DNA of 55,250 nt from Verrucomicrobiaceae bacterium (GTDB lineage Bacteria; Verrucomicrobiota; Verrucomicrobiia; Verrucomicrobiales; Verrucomicrobiaceae): the NCBI GenBank assembly GCA_016795375.1, contig JAEUHJ010000195.1, positions 1 to 55,250 of the forward strand. Reading direction: 5' to 3'. The first letter of the stretch is position 1. Each line of letters starts with the position of its first letter. Positions 16,969 to 25,639 of this stretch are shown here, in pieces. The position numbers and the translations under genes are program-made. Under the pieces are notes generated by a model that worked only from the letters and a program-made list of their open reading frames with translations, was not told the origin of the DNA and did no database searches.

Positions 16969-18351
16969 TCAGGCACCGAACTGGATCGCCGCTATTTTTT
17001 CCGCCATGTCATGACTGGCGCAGAAAACCAGTTCCGCCGCCGCAGCCCTCGAAAGTCGTGCGCGCAGCGAAACCACACGCCCCATGCTCAGACCGTCCAC
17101 AAACGCCTGCACCGGCCGTTTTTCCGGCTCCAGGCTGCGGATTTCCACCGCCGTGTCCGGCGAAAGCAACGCGCTTCGCCAGTGCGCCGGCTCCAGCACA
17201 TTGGATCCCACCAGCAGCCAGGCCGGCGTGTCCGCCAGCAGCGGTGACGCGCCCATGCTCCGCGCATACGCCGTCGATCCCGCCGCTGTGGCCACCAGCG
17301 CACCGTCGCTCACCAGTTTCGGGATGCGGCGCACGTTGTTCACCGTCACCTCCAGCCACGCGCTCTGGCTCGTCGCACGCTCCAGCCAGGCATCATTGAA
17401 ACCATGCGCCGTGTGCTTGCCCCCGCTCTCATCCTCAAATTCGAGGAACAGCATCGGCAGTTGCCGGAAAATCACATCTCCTGGCGGAAAGACTCCCGCG
17501 CTCACCTGCTCAGGCGCGTTCAAAAGGAAACCCATGTGACCGGCGTTGACGCCAAGGAACGGCAGTCGCGCCCGCCAGTGCTCGCGGATGCTCCGCAGCA
17601 TCGCGCCATCTCCGCCCACCACGCTGATGAAATCCGCCGCCGCCTCCGTCACGCCCCGCCCGGCAAGAGAGGCGCTCAATTCGCGCACCTTCGGAATCCT
17701 CGTGTCGGCCTGGAGAAAAAACTTCGCGCCTTCCAGCGTCCCGCGCGCCCAGTTTCCAGGAACCGGCGCGCGATACAGCCCGTAGCGCATGATGTAGGCC
17801 AGTGCGCGCTCGTTCAGCATGCCTGACACGCTTTGCCCGCGGCTCAAACGCTCGCGGATTTCCGTGCTCGCTCCTGCCACCAGCAAATCCACCTCCTGCG
17901 AGCGCGGCGGCAGGTCGCGCACGTCATACTCAAAGCCCGGCCGCCGCAGCACCGCGAAATTCGCCGTCCGCCACAAATCCTCCCCGCGCTCCCACGTCCG
18001 CTGGATCAGCGACTCGCCCCGCGCACCACCCGCGATCAAATCCGCGCCCACCACATGCCACACCTCTCCCTGCGTCTCAAAACGCGACTGCAACTCGTGA
18101 CTCCGCGTGAAGGTATCCTGCTCGAAATCACTCAAATCCACCATCACCTTCGGCTGGCCGCCGAACACCAGGTCCGCCAGCGCCGCGCGATACACCGGCG
18201 GCACGCTGCCCGTCACCGGCTTGTCCGGCCGCGGTCCGCATGGAATCACCCGCACCTCGTCGAACAACTCCGCCAGCCGCGCCGCGATGGCCGCGTGATG
18301 TTTCCCCGGCGGATTGAAGCTCCCTCCAAAAATGGCGATGCGTCTCGGCAT
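16969..18351 (-). CDS. NadD-NadK fusion: nicotinate-nucleotide adenylyltransferase-like plus NAD kinase
   Basis: 460 aa from ATG 18351 (a start at 18384 would only add 11 residues). Residues 1-195 resemble NadD, which makes deamido-NAD from nicotinate mononucleotide and ATP: GGSFNPP (9-15), VIPCGPRPDKP, WHVVGADL and the C-terminal GASTEIRERL (160-169, family ISSTxIR). The catalytic HxGH is altered: the positions read GKHH (16-19), so the first His is Gly. Residues 205-460 match NAD kinase, which phosphorylates NAD: VVGGDGAML (244-252), GVNAGHMGFL (267-276), ND at 319-320 in place of the usual NE, and SDGALVATAAGSTAY (348-362). The two domains would act in consecutive steps of NADP formation. 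It shares a transcript with the metallo-hydrolase. Confidence 0.87.
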   Translation of the reverse strand: MPRRIAIFGGSFNPPGKHHAAIAARLAELFDEVRVIPCGPRPDKPVTGSVPPVYRAALADLVFGGQPKVMVDLSDFEQDTFTRSHELQSRFETQGEVWHVVGADLIAGGARGESLIQRTWERGEDLWRTANFAVLRRPGFEYDVRDLPPRSQEVDLLVAGASTEIRERLSRGQSVSGMLNERALAYIMRYGLYRAPVPGNWARGTLEGAKFFLQADTRIPKVRELSASLAGRGVTEAAADFISVVGGDGAMLRSIREHWRARLPFLGVNAGHMGFLLNAPEQVSAGVFPPGDVIFRQLPMLFLEFEDESGGKHTAHGFNDAWLERATSQSAWLEVTVNNVRRIPKLVSDGALVATAAGSTAYARSMGASPLLADTPAWLLVGSNVLEPAHWRSALLSPDTAVEIRSLEPEKRPVQAFVDGLSMGRVVSLRARLSRAAAAELVFCASHDMAEKIAAIQFGA

Positions 18352-18472
18352 GGCGCACCCTGCCAGCGGCTCCTCCGAGTGCAAGCAGTCCGAGTGCCCC
18401 GTGTTACAATCATATCAAAATCCATCACCTCCCGGCCTTGCTTCGCCTCCGCAAACCCGCTCCAATGGCCGC

Positions 18473-19384
18473 ATGAAACCTTTCGATCTTCAGGTCAATG
18501 GCTACGCCGGCACCGACTTCAACGGCGACAACCTCACCGCCGAGTCCCTGCACCACGCCTGTGAATGCCTTGTGGAAGACGGCTGTGACGCCATCCTCGC
18601 CACCTTCATCACCGATGAAATCCCAACCTTGGAGCGCCGCATCGGCAAACTCGTCGAACTGCGCGAAAAGGACGAACTCGCCCGCAAGATGATCACCGGC
18701 ATCCACATCGAGGGGCCGTTCATCAATCCTATCAAAGGCTACGTCGGCGCCCATCCGCCCCACGCCGTGAAGCCGGCCAACATCGACGATGCGAAGCGCC
18801 TCCTCGCCGCCTCCGGTGGCCTCGCGAAGCTCGTCACGCTCGCCCCCGAACACGATGACGGCAGCAAAACCACCGCCTTCCTCGCCTCACAAGGCGTCAC
18901 CGTCGCCGCCGGTCATTGTGATCCCTCGCTCGACCAGCTTCGCGCCGCTTGCGACGCCGGCTTGACCATGTTCACGCATCTCGGCAACGGCTGCCCCATC
19001 CAGATGCACCGCCACGACAACATCATCCAGCGCGCCCTCAGCCTGCACGAGCGCCTCTGGCTCTGCTTCATCCCCGACGGTGTGCATGTGCCGTTCTTCG
19101 TGCTGAAAAACTGGCTCGCCAGCATCGGCTTCGAACGCACCATCTTCGTCACCGACGCCATCTCCGCCGCCCGCCTCGGCCCCGGTCGTTACACGCTCGC
19201 GGGCTGGGACATCCTCATCGGCGACGACCTCGTCGCCCGCTCCCCCGACGGCACCCACTTCGTCGGCAGCACCGTCACCGTCCCGCGCATCACAACGAAC
19301 GCGTATGAGCAGCTCGACATGAGCGAACGCGATCTGACACACGTGCTGGACGTGAATCCGCGGAAGGCGATGGCGAATCGTTAA
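18473..19384 (+). CDS. nagA: N-acetylglucosamine-6-phosphate deacetylase-like amidohydrolase
   Basis: 303 aa from ATG 18473, shorter than typical NagA (about 380) because most of the N-terminal beta-sandwich is absent and the protein starts at the FDLQVNGYAG strand. Motifs: GIHIEGPFINP with the Glu metal ligand, VAAGHCDPS with a His ligand, FTHLGNG (instead of HLYNAM), PDGVHVP and FVTDAISAARLGPG with the catalytic Asp. NagA deacetylates GlcNAc-6-phosphate to glucosamine-6-phosphate in amino-sugar and cell-wall recycling. The changed HLGN motif leaves the exact substrate uncertain. It is divergent from the NadD-NadK gene. Confidence 0.86.
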   Translation: MKPFDLQVNGYAGTDFNGDNLTAESLHHACECLVEDGCDAILATFITDEIPTLERRIGKLVELREKDELARKMITGIHIEGPFINPIKGYVGAHPPHAVKPANIDDAKRLLAASGGLAKLVTLAPEHDDGSKTTAFLASQGVTVAAGHCDPSLDQLRAACDAGLTMFTHLGNGCPIQMHRHDNIIQRALSLHERLWLCFIPDGVHVPFFVLKNWLASIGFERTIFVTDAISAARLGPGRYTLAGWDILIGDDLVARSPDGTHFVGSTVTVPRITTNAYEQLDMSERDLTHVLDVNPRKAMANR

Positions 19385-19842
19385 TGCCGAGTAAAGTGGC
19401 CGTCATGTCGGCAAACTCACAAAGGCATCAAATTCACCGTTCGCCTATTTCTAACAAAATGGCATACCCGGTGGGTTTTGAACTCTTGCGTGAGCACTTT
19501 GGCGATTTGCCTCAATGGCAGGATGTTCGGTTGGAATTCTATTCCAAAACCACTTTTTTCGCATCTGAGTTTCGTCACGTTCTAAGTTCCGGCGCCCCTT
19601 ACTGCGTCTTGTCTGTGGAGCACGAGACAATCAACATCGCCCTTGGCTGGCATATCAATGTCTATCCGGTGTTTCGTGAATTGAAATCCGTGGCGCGTGC
19701 CACGTTGATTCAGTCTGCATTTACTCCTCTGCATGACTTCATGGCCAGGGCAAGGGTACATCGGCATTACCGCAATAAGGCCGAAGCTATTTTTGATCCG
19801 CTGGCAAGCACTTGCTCGGTCAAAGTCGACTTTCCGCCTTGA
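19384..19842 (+). CDS. Unrecognised small protein
   Basis: 152 aa. The ATG shares its A with the TAA stop of nagA, implying translational coupling, but internal Met codons at 19405 and 19459 are alternatives. The base composition and codon use are more AT-rich than the neighbours (for example the stretch 19425-19470). Visible features: a basic N terminus, a central ...NIALGWHINVYPVF... strand-like segment, and an Arg/His-rich stretch RARVHRHYRNKAEAIF. There is no signal peptide, membrane segment or known motif. It may be a recently acquired gene. I cannot assign a function. Confidence 0.5.
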   Translation: MPSKVAVMSANSQRHQIHRSPISNKMAYPVGFELLREHFGDLPQWQDVRLEFYSKTTFFASEFRHVLSSGAPYCVLSVEHETINIALGWHINVYPVFRELKSVARATLIQSAFTPLHDFMARARVHRHYRNKAEAIFDPLASTCSVKVDFPP

Positions 19843-19884
19843 ACGCCTCGCCAGGACTGCACGCAATCCTCACACTTGGCAGAC

Positions 19885-21441
19885 ATGCACTTGAACCCGC
19901 TCTCCTGGCTCAAACTCCAACGCGGACGTTACACCGTCGTGCGTTGGCTGTTTCCACGACTGCTGGCGGCGATCTATCTGATCGCCTTCATCTCATGGGG
20001 CGTTCAATACGACGGTCTCGTCGGCGAGAACGGCATCCTGCCGGCGAAGGGCCTGATCGAAAACGTGCATGCGTTTGAGCAGCGCGAGCACGAGACGCTG
20101 TTCTGGCAGTTCCCCGGCGTGTTTCACTGGCATTACAGCGATGCGTTCGCGCATGGCTGCCTCATCGCCTGCTGCGTGTTGTGCGTGCTGGTGATCGCCG
20201 GTGTGGCACAGGGGCCGCTGCTGGCGCTGCTGTGGTTCGGTTATCTCTCCTTCGCCACCACGGGCGACATCTTCATGGGCTACCAATGGGATGCGCTGCT
20301 GCTGGAGGCCGGATTTCTCGCGATGTTCGTCGCGCCGTGGCGGTTGTGGTCGTTTCGTGGCGTCAGCGAGCCGCCGCGCGGTTCCATCTTCCTCCTGCAC
20401 TGGCTGCTCTTCCGTCTGATGTTCCTCTCCGGCTACGTGAAGATCAGCGGCGGCGATCTGCCGTGGGAAAACATGACCGCGCTGCTCTACCACTACGAAA
20501 CACAGCCGTTGCCGAACGGCTGGTCGTGGCTCGCACACAACCTGCCGCAATGGTTCCACGTCGCTGGCTGCTGGATCATGTATGGCATCGAGCTCGTGCT
20601 GCCGTTCGCTCTTTTTTTCGGCCGCTGGGGCCGCCTGGCCGCCTCGCTCGGCTTCATCTTCCTCATGGCGATGATCTTCGTCACAGGGAACTACAACTTC
20701 TTCAACCTCCTGACCATCGCGCTCGCAATCACCCTGCTCGACGACCGTTGGTGGCCCAAATTTGCGCGCAATCTCCTGCGCATCGACGCCGACGCGCCGC
20801 GTCCGCCCTTCCTGCACTGGACGCAATGGCCCGCACTGCTCGCCGTGCCACCGATCGTGATCTGCACGCTCCTCGCTGCCGATTCGTTCCTCGTGGGTCG
20901 TGTCCGCGGCCACAAAATGGTGCTGCCCCTGGGCTGGCATGAAAAACTCGACGCGCCCATCCACCACACGCGCAGCTTCAACGCCTACGGCCTCTTTCAG
21001 GACATGACCGAGGAGCGCCCCGAGGTCGTCATCGAGGTCAGCGACGACGGCGCGTTATTCCTGCCTCTCGATTTCAAATACAAGCCCGGCGACCCCAAAC
21101 GCCGCCCGCCCTTCATCGCCCCGCACCAGCCGCGTCTCGACTGGCAGATGTGGTTCGCCGCGCTCCATCCCGGCTACGATCCGCAGCGCGACACCAACCC
21201 CGCATCGCCCATGCACTGGTTCGGCCAGTTTTACCTCGCCCTGCTCCAGCACAAGCAGCCCGTGTGGGATCTGCTCGAAGAACCTCCCTTCCCGGTCGAA
21301 AAAATCACCCACATCCGTGCCAAACTCTACCGCTACCGTTTCACCAAGCCCGAAGTCCGGAAAGTCTCCGGCGAGTGGTGGGAGCGCGAGCTCCTCGGCA
21401 ACTTCAGCGGCACCGTGACGTTGAACGCCTCCCGCCGCTGA
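19885..21441 (+). CDS. Lipase maturation factor-like multi-pass membrane protein
   Basis: 518 aa from ATG 19885 (TTG 19876 is an alternative). About nine hydrophobic segments fill residues 25-330, followed by a soluble C-terminal region of about 170 residues. GDIFMGYQWDALLLEAGFLAMFVAPW and FRLMFLSGYVKISGGDLPW are hallmark-like stretches of the lipase maturation factor (LMF1) family, and the Trp/Arg-rich C terminus (PHQPRLDWQMWFAA) also matches that family. In animals LMF1 helps fold lipases in the ER. Bacterial members are of unknown function. No lipase gene lies alongside. The stop codon lies in a tandem repeat. Confidence 0.84.
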   Translation: MHLNPLSWLKLQRGRYTVVRWLFPRLLAAIYLIAFISWGVQYDGLVGENGILPAKGLIENVHAFEQREHETLFWQFPGVFHWHYSDAFAHGCLIACCVLCVLVIAGVAQGPLLALLWFGYLSFATTGDIFMGYQWDALLLEAGFLAMFVAPWRLWSFRGVSEPPRGSIFLLHWLLFRLMFLSGYVKISGGDLPWENMTALLYHYETQPLPNGWSWLAHNLPQWFHVAGCWIMYGIELVLPFALFFGRWGRLAASLGFIFLMAMIFVTGNYNFFNLLTIALAITLLDDRWWPKFARNLLRIDADAPRPPFLHWTQWPALLAVPPIVICTLLAADSFLVGRVRGHKMVLPLGWHEKLDAPIHHTRSFNAYGLFQDMTEERPEVVIEVSDDGALFLPLDFKYKPGDPKRRPPFIAPHQPRLDWQMWFAALHPGYDPQRDTNPASPMHWFGQFYLALLQHKQPVWDLLEEPPFPVEKITHIRAKLYRYRFTKPEVRKVSGEWWERELLGNFSGTVTLNASRR

Positions 21442-21468
21442 CGCCTCCCGCCGCTGACGCCTCCCGCC
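21425..21468. repeat. 16-bp tandem repeat across the stop codon
   Basis: The unit ACGCCTCCCGCCGCTG is present at 21425-21440 and 21441-21456, with a 12-bp partial third copy at 21457-21468. The first copy encodes the last codons and most of the TGA stop of the membrane protein, so each copy rebuilds the same end of gene. It looks like a recent slippage expansion. Confidence 0.85.
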
Positions 21469-21554
21469 ATTTCCCACCCGCCTTTCTCCTTGCGCCTTCG
21501 CGATTCGCGGCGACTATCGCCGCCCCTTGCCACTCCGGCCTGGGAATCCAGTTT

Positions 21555-21631
21555 CGGGACGTAGCTCAGCCTGGTAGAGCGCTTGCTTTGGGAGCAAGAA
21601 GTCGTGAGTTCGAATCTCGCCGTCCCGACCA
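21555..21631 (+). tRNA. tRNA-Pro (anticodon UGG)
   Basis: A 77-nt cloverleaf with acceptor CGGGACG/CGTCCCG, D arm GCTC..GAGC, anticodon stem CTTGC/GCAAG with loop TTTGGGA (anticodon TGG, Pro), T arm with TTCGAAT loop, discriminator A and encoded CCA. The C1-G72 pair is typical of bacterial tRNA-Pro. Confidence 0.97.
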
Positions 21632-21661
21632 CTTCAACCCTCGCAGGTTTCAGTTTTCGGA

Positions 21662-22159
21662 ATGTCCGCCCTTTACGCCACCGCCCTGAACATGTTCAAG
21701 GAGATGGGTTGGCATTACCACGAGGTTCCGGAGCACAACGTCATCGAATGCAACTTCGAGGCGCATCACACGAAGGTGCCGCTGCACATGCAGGTCTTCG
21801 GCGACACGCACATCGTCAGCGTCGTCGCCACCGCCACGGTGCAGGTTCCGTCCACCCACCGCCTGCCCGTGTGCGAGCTGCTCATGCGTGTGAACAAGGA
21901 GCTGAACCTCGGCAACTTCGAACTCGAGTGGGACGCCGGCCAGGTGATGTTCCGCATCACGAACGTCTTCCCGCCACACCGCCACGACTCGCGCATCCTC
22001 GCCAGCATGGTGCACTCCGCCGTGGCCGAGATGGACCGCCTCACACCCTTCCTCGGTGAAATCATCCGCACGCCCAAAGGCGAGCTGCTGCTGCTGAAGG
22101 TCGCCGATTTGTTGAAGCGCGAAGATTTGCTCCCGCCCGTTCCTGACGAGCCCGCGTGA
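21662..22159 (+). CDS. YbjN-domain protein
   Basis: 165 aa. The fold pattern of the YbjN family (type III secretion chaperone-like alpha/beta domain) spans about residues 8-140: amphipathic helix ATALNMFKEMGW, strands NVIECNFEAHH, VPLHMQVFGDTHIVSVVATA, helix LPVCELLMRVNKELNLGNFELEWDAGQVMFRI. YbjN proteins are regulators or chaperone-like adaptors of unknown target. No signal peptide. It is the first gene of a plus-strand run with the PH-domain protein and two-component pair, 30 bp after tRNA-Pro. Confidence 0.82.
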   Translation: MSALYATALNMFKEMGWHYHEVPEHNVIECNFEAHHTKVPLHMQVFGDTHIVSVVATATVQVPSTHRLPVCELLMRVNKELNLGNFELEWDAGQVMFRITNVFPPHRHDSRILASMVHSAVAEMDRLTPFLGEIIRTPKGELLLLKVADLLKREDLLPPVPDEPA

Positions 22160-22223
22160 TCGTGCGTGACACAGACTGCCAGCCTGTGCTTTGTTTACTG
22201 CGGAAAAACGTCAGCCATCCGCC

Positions 22224-22979
22224 ATGCCCGCCCGCTACACGCTGCAAAACCATCCGGCCTTTGGTGAACCGTTGTCGAAAGAAGATCTTCATACCCTGGT
22301 CGCACGCGGATCCCTGGCCCGTGGCGAGATGTGCGTCGATGAGGACACCGGGCTGACTCACACCGTGGGCGAACTCATCAGCGGCATGAGGGCGAACGCC
22401 ACGCAATCACGGCTCAATCGTCCCGCCTACCGCGAAATCAGCCCCGATCACGAGGTTCCCGATGAAGATGAACACCTTGGCGATGGAGAACCCGGGGATG
22501 ACAGTGACGACGATGATTTTGCCTACACGCCCAGCGGCGAGGCCATTCTACATCACGCGCATCCATCCTGGCTCGGTTACACCAAGGCGCTCTTCCTCGT
22601 CCTGCTGCTGCTCGTCGCCACCGGCTTGCTGTTTGCCATCCAGCTCGAATACGCGCTCATCGCCCTGCTATGTGCCTCGTCCACGCTCATCGCCGTCGGC
22701 ATCGCCCGCTTCTCGCACGACTACATCGTCACGAGCGAGCGCGTGGAGCTGATCTGGGGCATCATCGGCCGCAGCTCGAAGGAGGCGCGCATCTGCGACA
22801 TCCGCAGCATTGACGTTTACGAGTCCGGCATCAAAGGCCTGCTCGGTCTCGGCACCATCGACTTCTCCACCGCCGCCAACGCCGGCATCGAAGTGCAGTT
22901 CAAAGACATGCGCCAGGCGCACGAAGTCAAAGACCTCGTCCGCAAACTCCAGCGCGGCGGCCCGGTCACGGATGATTGA
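22224..22979 (+). CDS. Membrane protein with GYF-like N terminus and bacterial PH domain
   Basis: 251 aa from ATG 22224 (TTG 22191 would add 11 residues). Residues 1-60 resemble a GYF_2-type domain (YTLQNHPAFGEPLSKEDLHTLVARGSLARGEMC), followed by an acidic linker with runs of Asp/Glu (about 85-110). Two membrane helices (about 128-170) precede a bPH_2/DUF304-type domain (about 170-245: HDYIVTSERVELIWGIIGRSSKEARICDIRSIDV, GTIDFSTAA). Such proteins are membrane-anchored with a cytoplasmic PH fold. Their biochemical role is not known. Nine bases separate it from the kinase gene, so they are likely co-transcribed. Confidence 0.8.
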   Translation: MPARYTLQNHPAFGEPLSKEDLHTLVARGSLARGEMCVDEDTGLTHTVGELISGMRANATQSRLNRPAYREISPDHEVPDEDEHLGDGEPGDDSDDDDFAYTPSGEAILHHAHPSWLGYTKALFLVLLLLVATGLLFAIQLEYALIALLCASSTLIAVGIARFSHDYIVTSERVELIWGIIGRSSKEARICDIRSIDVYESGIKGLLGLGTIDFSTAANAGIEVQFKDMRQAHEVKDLVRKLQRGGPVTDD

Positions 22980-22988
22980 TTCACCGGC

Positions 22989-25028
22989 ATGAACTGGCTT
23001 CCCCATGCCCTGTGCCTCGTCTTTTTCGCGCAAATCATCGCGCAGGCACAGCTCAATCGCGCCATCGACATCCGCACACTGTCGTATGAGCACAGCCTGG
23101 AGAAGCTCCCCGTCGATCTCACGGCCACCGTCGGTTTTGTCGAAGGCAGCTCCACCGTGTTCGTGCAGGACGCAACCGCAGGCACACATCTGCATTTCAA
23201 ACCGGGCCGCGCCGATCTCCGCGTCGGCGATCTCGTACGCGTCAAAGGCATCACCACTGCCGGACTCTACTTTCCTGGCGTTGATGTCGCCGAACTGCAA
23301 ATCCTCGGTCACGAGGCACCGCCTGTCGCCGAACCAGCGACTTACGAGGATCTCGCCAGCGGTCGCTTTCACTATCAACGCGTCCTTGTCGAAGGCCTCG
23401 GCCGCACCTTGACGCGGCTCGATGAAAATCGCTCGCTGCTGCGCCTCGCGATGGACAGCCGCGTGATCGAGGTGCGCGTTGATTCGCCGCCCGAATCCGC
23501 GCCTGACGTGGTCGATGCCCGGCTGCGCATCACCGCCCTCGCCGCCGGTGGCATCAATGACCGCCGCCAGCTCGTGTTCCCTTACCTGCGCGTGACAGAT
23601 TGGAACGACATCGCCATCACGCAGTCAGCGGGCACGCCCAAGTCGCTGCCCGTCACCTCCGTCGCCACCTTTTTGCGCTTCGGCGTCGCTGATGAGGCGC
23701 GCCATCGTGTGCGAATTCGCGGCGCTGTGCTTGCCGCGTTTCACGACGGACGCATTTTCCTGCGCGATTCGACACCAGCGCCTCCACCACGCGAAAAACC
23801 GAAGGACGAAACCACCCGGCCGCCGCAATCGCCCTCCGTCGCGATTCGTCTCACCACGCCGTCAAACCTCACTCCCGGCCACCTTGCAGAAATCACAGGT
23901 TTTCCCGTCATGGACGGCTTCAGCGCCTCGCTGGCCGACGCGCTCGTGCTTTCCACCAACACTGCCGCCCTGCCCCCGGCAACGAATGTGTCGCTGAAGG
24001 AGTTTCAAGACGGCTCGCACGACGCCGACCTCGTCCGCCTCTCCACGCCCGTCGTGTTGAATGACTTCTTCCGCACCAGTGATGGCTTCGAGCTGAGCTT
24101 CACATGTTCAGGGATTTCCATTCGCGCCTTCCTGCCGCAGGACAGCCAGCCCTCGCTTGAAACCGGCTCCTCCTGCCGCCTCACCGGCATCTGCCTCGTC
24201 GAGGCGTCCACCGACAAAGGTTTTCATTCCCAAGCAGAACGCGCCTCATTGCTTTTGCGCACGACCGATGACATCCAGGTGCTGAGCACCGCGCCGTTTT
24301 GGGATGCGCGCCGTTTCATCATCGCCATCGCCATCCTGGGCTGCGTCATTTTGCTCACGCTGTTCTGGATCACACAGCAACGGCGACAGATCACCCGCCT
24401 CGAGCGCAGAGTCGCCCGCCAGGCCACGCTCGACGAACGCCAGCGCATCGCGCGTGAGTTCCACGACACGCTGGAGCAGGAGCTCACCGGCCTGTCATTG
24501 CGGCTTGATGCCGCCACCACACGCCCGCTTGAAGACAAGGCCCGCAGCCTGCTGGAAACCTCCCGCAGCCTCGTCTCCCGCATCCAGAGCGAAGCCCGCA
24601 ACCTCGTCTCCGACCTGCGCGACACCGGACACACCGCCACACTGTCCGAAGCACTGCACATCCTCGCCTCCCGCGCACCGGAGGGCATCGCGATCAAACT
24701 CGACATCAGTCCAGCGCCTCCCATCCCGCCTCATGTCACGCATCACCTCCGCATGATCGCGCAGGAAGCCGTCACCAACGCCCTCAAACACGCCTGCGCC
24801 TCCGAAGTCACGCTTCACCTCTCCAGCACTCCAACACTCCTGACACTGCGCATCACCGACAACGGTCGTGGTTTTGCCGCCGGGACGGAAACACTCGGCA
24901 AACCCGGCCATTTCGGCTGCGTCGGCATCCGCGAGCGCGTGCGCAAGATCGGTGCCGGAGCTGAATGGCAGAGCTCCGCCGGCAAAGGCACCAGCGTGAT
25001 CGTGACCCTTCCACTCACCTCCACATGA
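22989..25028 (+). CDS. NarL/NreB-type sensor histidine kinase with OB-like extracytoplasmic repeats
   Basis: 679 aa. Signal peptide (1-21), a large extracytoplasmic region (22-440), one TM helix (about 441-462), a coiled linker, HisKA_3 with His492 in RIAREFHDTLEQELTGL, and HATPase with N box AQEAVTNALKHA and DNGRGF. The sensor shows two OB-fold-like repeats: about 43-107 (VDLTATVGFVEGSSTVFVQD ... GDLVRVKGI) and about 235-315 (HRVRIRGAVLAAFHDGRIFLRDS ... AEITGF). The ligand is unknown. Its stop overlaps the response regulator start by 4 nt, so the two form a co-translated two-component system. Confidence 0.91.
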   Translation: MNWLPHALCLVFFAQIIAQAQLNRAIDIRTLSYEHSLEKLPVDLTATVGFVEGSSTVFVQDATAGTHLHFKPGRADLRVGDLVRVKGITTAGLYFPGVDVAELQILGHEAPPVAEPATYEDLASGRFHYQRVLVEGLGRTLTRLDENRSLLRLAMDSRVIEVRVDSPPESAPDVVDARLRITALAAGGINDRRQLVFPYLRVTDWNDIAITQSAGTPKSLPVTSVATFLRFGVADEARHRVRIRGAVLAAFHDGRIFLRDSTPAPPPREKPKDETTRPPQSPSVAIRLTTPSNLTPGHLAEITGFPVMDGFSASLADALVLSTNTAALPPATNVSLKEFQDGSHDADLVRLSTPVVLNDFFRTSDGFELSFTCSGISIRAFLPQDSQPSLETGSSCRLTGICLVEASTDKGFHSQAERASLLLRTTDDIQVLSTAPFWDARRFIIAIAILGCVILLTLFWITQQRRQITRLERRVARQATLDERQRIAREFHDTLEQELTGLSLRLDAATTRPLEDKARSLLETSRSLVSRIQSEARNLVSDLRDTGHTATLSEALHILASRAPEGIAIKLDISPAPPIPPHVTHHLRMIAQEAVTNALKHACASEVTLHLSSTPTLLTLRITDNGRGFAAGTETLGKPGHFGCVGIRERVRKIGAGAEWQSSAGKGTSVIVTLPLTST

Positions 25029-25639
25029 TCACCCTCATCCTCATTGATGACCATTTCGTCGTCCGCAGCGGCCTCGTCGCCTCGCTGGAACTCGAAGACG
25101 ATCTCAAAGTCATTGGCGAGGCCGACCGTGGCGAGGATGCGGTCAGGCTGTTCGCCAAGAAGCTGCCCGCCGTCGTTTTGATGGACCTCCAGCTACCCGG
25201 CATCAGCGGCATCGAGACCATCGCTTTGCTGATTCGCGAGCATCCTGACGCACGCGTGTTGATTTTCTCCACCTTTGCCCGCGACGATGAAATCCAGGCC
25301 GCGTTGAAGGCCGGAGCGCTCGGTTACCTGCAAAAGTCCTCGTCCCGCGACGACCTCCTGGCCGCCATCCGCACCGTCGCCAAAGGCGGGCGCAGTCTTC
25401 CGCCCGAAATTGCCCAGCGTCTTCAAAACCGCCTCGCCGAACCGGAGATCACGCCGCGCGAACGCGAAATCCTCATGCTCGTGACGCAGGGAAACGCCAA
25501 CAAAGAGATCGCCGCCACCCTCGGCATTTCCGAAGACACCGTGAAGCAGCACGTCAGCCGCATCCTCGTGAAGCTGAAGGTCAACGACCGCGCCCAGGCC
25601 ACGGCGGAGGCGATCCGGCGCGGCTTGGTCAAGGTGTGA
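25025..25639 (+). CDS. NarL/FixJ-family response regulator
   Basis: 204 aa from ATG 25025, which overlaps the kinase TGA (ATGA). The receiver domain covers 1-120 with IDDH acidic residues, phosphoacceptor Asp54 (VLMDLQLPG) and Lys in YLQKSSS. A LuxR-type HTH occupies about 140-200 (EITPREREILMLVTQGNANKEIAATLGISEDTVKQHVSRILVKL). It is the DNA-binding partner of the upstream kinase. The last 11 nt overlap the convergent PIN-domain toxin gene. Confidence 0.95.
   Translation: MITLILIDDHFVVRSGLVASLELEDDLKVIGEADRGEDAVRLFAKKLPAVVLMDLQLPGISGIETIALLIREHPDARVLIFSTFARDDEIQAALKAGALGYLQKSSSRDDLLAAIRTVAKGGRSLPPEIAQRLQNRLAEPEITPREREILMLVTQGNANKEIAATLGISEDTVKQHVSRILVKLKVNDRAQATAEAIRRGLVKV

Noticed and set aside
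19993..20967. 324-codon minus-strand frame inside the LMF-like gene
   Set aside because: No motif and antisense to a multi-pass membrane protein; shadow.
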